A stretch of 8,547 nt of DNA from Propionivibrio sp. (GTDB lineage Bacteria; Pseudomonadota; Gammaproteobacteria; Burkholderiales; Rhodocyclaceae), in the NCBI GenBank assembly GCA_003249625.1, contig QKII01000414.1, forward strand, positions 1-8,547. Direction: 5' to 3'. Shown piece after piece: positions 5,060 through 8,547 of this stretch (positions are counted from its first letter, which is position 1; every line of letters begins with the position of its first letter). Under the pieces are notes generated by a model. The model saw only the letters and a program-made list of their open reading frames with translations. It did not search any database and was not told where the DNA came from. The position numbers were made by a program, and so were the translations under genes.

Positions 5060-8000
5060 ATGACCTACTCCTACACCGAGAAAAAACGTATCCGCAAAAG
5101 CTTCGCCAAGCGCGCCAATGTGCTCGACGTCCCGTTTTTGCTGGCGACTCAACTCGAATCATTTACGGCTTTTCTTCAGGCTGCGGTGCCGCTAGCGCAG
5201 CGCAAGAATCAGGGTTTGCAGGCCGCATTCACCTCAATATTCCCTATCGTTAGCCACAGTGGCAACGCTCGCCTGGAATTCGTTAGCTATGCCTTGGCTG
5301 AGCCGGCATTCGATGTCAAGGAGTGCCAGCAACGGGGTCTGACGTTCGCGTCCGCGCTCCGAGCAAAGGTGCGTTTGGTAATCTTGGATCGTGAAGCTCC
5401 AGACACGATCAAGGAGGTTAAAGAACAAGAAGTTTACATGGGCGAAATCCCGCTCATGACAACGACTGGTTCGTTTGTCATCAACGGAACCGAGCGCGTT
5501 ATTGTCTCGCAGTTGCATCGCTCGCCAGGGGTGTTTTTCGAACATGATCGGGGAAAAACGCATAGTTCAGGAAAGCTGCTTTTTTCTGCACGCGTGATTC
5601 CGTATCGCGGATCGTGGCTGGATTTTGAGTTCGACCCGAAGGACATCCTGTTTTTCCGCGTTGACCGTCGCCGTAAGATGCCTGTTACAACTTTGCTCAA
5701 GGCGATCGGTCTATCACCGGAAGAGATACTCAGTGAGTTTTTCGATTTCGATACCTTTGAGATTGGTAAAAAGTCGATAGAGTTTCATCTGGTGCCCGAG
5801 CGCCTGCGGGGTGAAGTGGCGCGCTTCGATTTTAGCGACGCCTCCGGGAAGGTTATTGTTGCTAAAGACAAGCGGATCACGGCTAAGCATATTCGGGAGT
5901 TGGATGCCGCGGGCATTCGTAAAATCGCAGTTCCTGAGGATTTCGTCGTTGGACGCATCGTAGCGCAGAACATCGTCGATAAGAGTTCTGGCGAAGTACT
6001 GGCAAATGCCAATGACGAAATTACCGAAGCGCTTTTGGCAAAGTTGGTCGAGAGTGGGATTGAGACAATGTCCACGCTGTATATCAACGATCTGGATCGC
6101 GGCGGATTTATCTCACAGACCCTTCGTACAGACGAGACGGTTTCCCGTCAGGCGGCTCGAGTGGCTATCTACCGAATGATGCGTCCGGGCGAACCGCCGA
6201 CCGAAGAGGCTGTTGAGATCCTCTTTAACGGACTGTTCTATTCCGACGAGCGTTACGATCTATCTGCCGTTGGTCGGATGAAGTTTAATAGGCGTGTTTC
6301 TCGTAACCAGGTCGTTGAGTACAAGGTTTCGGTTAAACAGGTTCCTGCCAAGCGTGATGCCATCGTGAATGCCATAGTCGATGCGGTGGGATGTCCGTCC
6401 GAGGTTGTATCGCAGCAGTTGGGCGAATTGGTATATGGTGCGCGGGCTGTCGGCGAGAATATGACCGAGGCCGATGCAACAGCCCTTTGTGCCCAATTGA
6501 AGAGCCTTGGTGCAGTCTGCGAAGTTCGCGAGCAACTGACACTCTCTCCGCGTGATATCGTTGAAGTCATCAAGATACTGGTCGATCTCCGTAACGGCCG
6601 TGGTGAGATCGACGATATTGACCACTTGGGAAATCGCCGGGTGCGTTCTGTTGGCGAGTTGGCAGAGAATCAGTTCCGTGCCGGTCTCGTGCGGGTTGAG
6701 CGAGCCGTTAAAGAGAGGCTATCGCAGGCAGAATCCGACAACCTCATGCCGCATGACCTTATCAACGCTAAGCCGATTAGTGCCGCTGTGAAGGAGTTCT
6801 TTGGCTCCAGCCAACTCTCGCAGTTCATGGATCAAACCAATCCGCTGTCTGAAATCACCCACAAGCGGCGTGTTTCAGCACTGGGCCCGGGCGGTCTGAC
6901 GCGCGAGCGAGCCGGCTTCGAGGTGCGTGACGTCCATCCAACACATTACGGCCGGGTTTGCCCGATCGAGACGCCGGAAGGTCCGAACATCGGCCTGATC
7001 AACTCCTTGGCGTTGTTCGCGCGCACGAACGAGTATGGCTTTCTCGAAACGGCTTACCGCAAGGTTGTCGATTGCAAGGTGACGGATCAGATCGAATACC
7101 TGTCCGCGATTGAGGAGGGAAACTATATAGTCGCCCAAGCCAATGCGGCGCTTGGTGACGACGGACAACTGATTGATGATTTGGTTACCTGTCGCGAAAA
7201 GGGGGAGACGATCCTCGCCGAGCCGTCACGTGTACAGTACATGGACGTGGCGCCCGGACAGATTGTGTCGGTTGCGGCTTCACTGATTCCCTTCCTGGAG
7301 CACGACGATGCGAACCGGGCCTTGATGGGCGCCAACATGCAACGTCAGGCAGTTCCGTGCCTGCGGCCTGAAAAGCCGGTCGTTGGTACAGGTATCGAGC
7401 GTACTGTCGCAGTCGACTCTGGTACCGCTGTTCAGGCCCTGCGTGGCGGGAAAGTGGACTACGTTGACGCGTCGCGGGTCGTGGTCCGAGTCAATGACGA
7501 AGAAACAGTGCCGGGCGAAGTTGGTGTAGATATTTACAACTTGGTGAAATACACCCGGTCAAATCAAAATACGAATATCAATCAGCGGCCGCTGGTTCGC
7601 ATGGGTGATGTCATCGCCAAAGGCGACGTGGTTGCCGACGGTGCGTCGACCGATAAGGGCGAGTTGGCGCTCGGCCAGAACATGTTGATCGCGTTCATGC
7701 CTTGGAACGGATACAACTTCGAAGACTCGATCCTGATTTCCGAGCGAGTGGTTGCGGAGGATCGCTTCACCTCGATCCACATCGAGGAACTGACTGTAGT
7801 TGCCCGCGATACGAAGCTCGGGCCTGAAGAAATCACACGCGATATCGCATCGCTGGGTGAGGCTCAACTTTCCCGTCTCGATGAGTCCGGGATCGTGTAT
7901 ATCGGGGCGGAAGTCGAAGCCGGTGATGTGCTTGTCGGCAAGGTGACACCAAAGGGCGAAACGCAGCTTACCCCCGAAGAGAAGCTGCTTCGGGCGATTT

Positions 8001-8547
8001 TTGGCGAAAAGGCCTCTGACGTGAAGGATACGTCGTTGCGCGTTCCGTCCGGTATAGCGGGCACGGTTATCGACGTTCAGGTGTTTACGCGTGAAGGTAT
8101 CGAACGCGACAAGCGCGCACAGTCAATCATCGATGATCACCTGCGTGGTTACAAACTCGACTTGGCAGATCAGCTGCGTATCGTCGAGCGGGATGCCTTT
8201 GCTCGCGTCGAGCGCTTGATCGTCGGCAAGGTTGCCAATGGAGGCCCGAAGCGCTTGGCGAAGGGCACCGAGATTTCGCGCGAGTACCTCGATGGTATCG
8301 ACTCACATCACTGGTTCGATATCCGCATGGCTGACGAAGAGGTCGCACATCAGCTGGAATCGCTGCGTGACAGCCTTGAGCAGACGCGCAAGGATTTTGA
8401 TCTTGCCTTTGAGGAAAAACGCAAGAAACTGACGCAAGGCGATGAATTGCCGCCTGGCGTGCAGAAGATGGTCAAAGTGTACGTTGCCGTCAAGCGGCGT
8501 CTTCAGTCAGGCGACAAGATGGCGGGCCGGCACGGAAACAAAGGTGT
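5060..8547 (+). CDS. rpoB: RNA polymerase beta subunit (N-terminal 1162 codons; 3' end outside window)
   Basis: RpoB forms one pincer and half of the active site of RNA polymerase. The frame is open from ATG 5060 to the window end with no stop or frameshift. GGAG (5051-5054) lies 5 bases upstream, and the start [13 protein letters not shown] is the family's. In order: protrusion and lobe, including [17 protein letters not shown]; fork with [45 protein letters not shown]; and [10 protein letters not shown] (1153-1162). Rifampicin-pocket residues are wild type: Asp591, His601, Ser606, Pro639 and Ile647 match E. coli D516, H526, S531, P564 and I572. The notable oddity is an insertion at about 418-491 (nt 6311-6532), absent from the E. 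coli and Burkholderia RpoB I recall. The missing part, roughly a fifth, would be followed by rpoC. Confidence 0.98.
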   Translation, partial: MTYSYTEKKRIRKSFAKRANVLDVPFLLATQLESFTAFLQAAVPLAQRKNQGLQAAFTSIFPIVSHSGNARLEFVSYALAEPAFDVKECQQRGLTFASALRAKVRLVILDREAPDTIKEVKEQEVYMGEIPLMTTTGSFVINGTERVIVSQLHRSPGVFFEHDRGKTHSSGKLLFSARVIPYRGSWLDFEFDPKDILFFRVDRRRKMPVTTLLKAIGLSPEEILSEFFDFDTFEIGKKSIEFHLVPERLRGEVARFDFSDASGKVIVAKDKRITAKHIRELDAAGIRKIAVPEDFVVGRIVAQNIVDKSSGEVLANANDEITEALLAKLVESGIETMSTLYINDLDRGGFISQTLRTDETVSRQAARVAIYRMMRPGEPPTEEAVEILFNGLFYSDERYDLSAVGRMKFNRRVSRNQVVEYKVSVKQVPAKRDAIVNAIVDAVGCPSEVVSQQLGELVYGARAVGENMTEADATALCAQLKSLGAVCEVREQLTLSPRDIVEVIKILVDLRNGRGEIDDIDHLGNRRVRSVGELAENQFRAGLVRVERAVKERLSQAESDNLMPHDLINAKPISAAVKEFFGSSQLSQFMDQTNPLSEITHKRRVSALGPGGLTRERAGFEVRDVHPTHYGRVCPIETPEGPNIGLINSLALFARTNEYGFLETAYRKVVDCKVTDQIEYLSAIEEGNYIVAQANAALGDDGQLIDDLVTCREKGETILAEPSRVQYMDVAPGQIVSVAASLIPFLEHDDANRALMGANMQRQAVPCLRPEKPVVGTGIERTVAVDSGTAVQALRGGKVDYVDASRVVVRVNDEETVPGEVGVDIYNLVKYTRSNQNTNINQRPLVRMGDVIAKGDVVADGASTDKGELALGQNMLIAFMPWNGYNFEDSILISERVVAEDRFTSIHIEELTVVARDTKLGPEEITRDIASLGEAQLSRLDESGIVYIGAEVEAGDVLVGKVTPKGETQLTPEEKLLRAIFGEKASDVKDTSLRVPSGIAGTVIDVQVFTREGIERDKRAQSIIDDHLRGYKLDLADQLRIVERDAFARVERLIVGKVANGGPKRLAKGTEISREYLDGIDSHHWFDIRMADEEVAHQLESLRDSLEQTRKDFDLAFEEKRKKLTQGDELPPGVQKMVKVYVAVKRRLQSGDKMAGRHGNKG
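6311..6532 (+). other. L7/L12 C-terminal-like (ClpS-fold-like) domain inserted in RpoB lobe
   Basis: Residues 418-491 of RpoB fall between MKFNRR (407-412) and [15 protein letters not shown] (from 493). Counting against remembered E. coli RpoB, M407 to D591 spans 184 residues here and 113 there, a net gain of 71. The predicted order is strand 421-428, helix 429-444, helix 446-460, strand 461-467, helix 469-484, strand 485-491, the order of the L7/L12 C-terminal domain. Residues 470-489 ([20 protein letters not shown]) match rplL residues 104-123 at 11 of 20 positions. The factor-binding lysines and arginine of L7/L12 are mostly replaced here (Asn437, Val440, Glu448, Ser451), so the fold may be kept without the GTPase-binding surface. 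The function is unknown. Confidence 0.6.

Noticed and set aside
6571..6900. Rifampicin-resistance substitutions in rpoB
   Set aside because: All the main pocket positions read as wild type (Asp591, His601, Ser606, Leu608, Pro639, Ile647).

Overview
The window is a slice of the universal translation/transcription cluster of a bacterium. All genes lie on the + strand: the tail of fusA, then tuf, tRNA-Trp(CCA), secE, nusG, rplK, rplA, rplJ, rplL and the first 1162 codons of rpoB. The protein sequences point to a betaproteobacterium. The L10, L7/L12 and RpoB wording match that class as I remember it, and tRNA-Trp placed between tuf and secE fits it too. Rhodocyclales is my best guess from memory; it was not tested by a search.

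Layout. Positions 1-1359 encode the elongation factors EF-G (C-terminal end only) and EF-Tu. Positions 1417-1492 encode the single tRNA. Positions 1514-2397 encode SecE and NusG, which overlap by four bases. Positions 2523-3645 encode L11 and L1, with a probable L1 autoregulatory fold just before rplK. Positions 3646-3910 are a non-coding leader holding a clear L10-leader RNA. Positions 3911-4840 encode L10 and L7/L12. Positions 4841-5059 are a structured spacer with a terminator/attenuator, two strong hairpins and a tripled decamer. Positions 5060-8547 encode RpoB, which runs off the end of the window in an open frame.

How it works together. The genes supply the ribosomal stalk (L11, L10, L7/L12, L1), the GTPases that dock on it (EF-G, EF-Tu), RNA polymerase beta, its elongation factor NusG, and the translocon subunit SecE. 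The spacers carry the expected balancing controls: feedback by L1 and L10, and attenuation plus RNA processing before rpoB.

Three points stand out. (1) RpoB carries an insertion of about 71 residues in the beta lobe that looks, by eye, like an L7/L12 C-terminal (ClpS-like fold) domain. (2) fusA-tuf runs straight into tRNA-Trp-secE, which is either a rearrangement across the two tuf copies or an assembly junction. (3) The rplL-rpoB spacer is unusually rich in perfect inverted and direct repeats.
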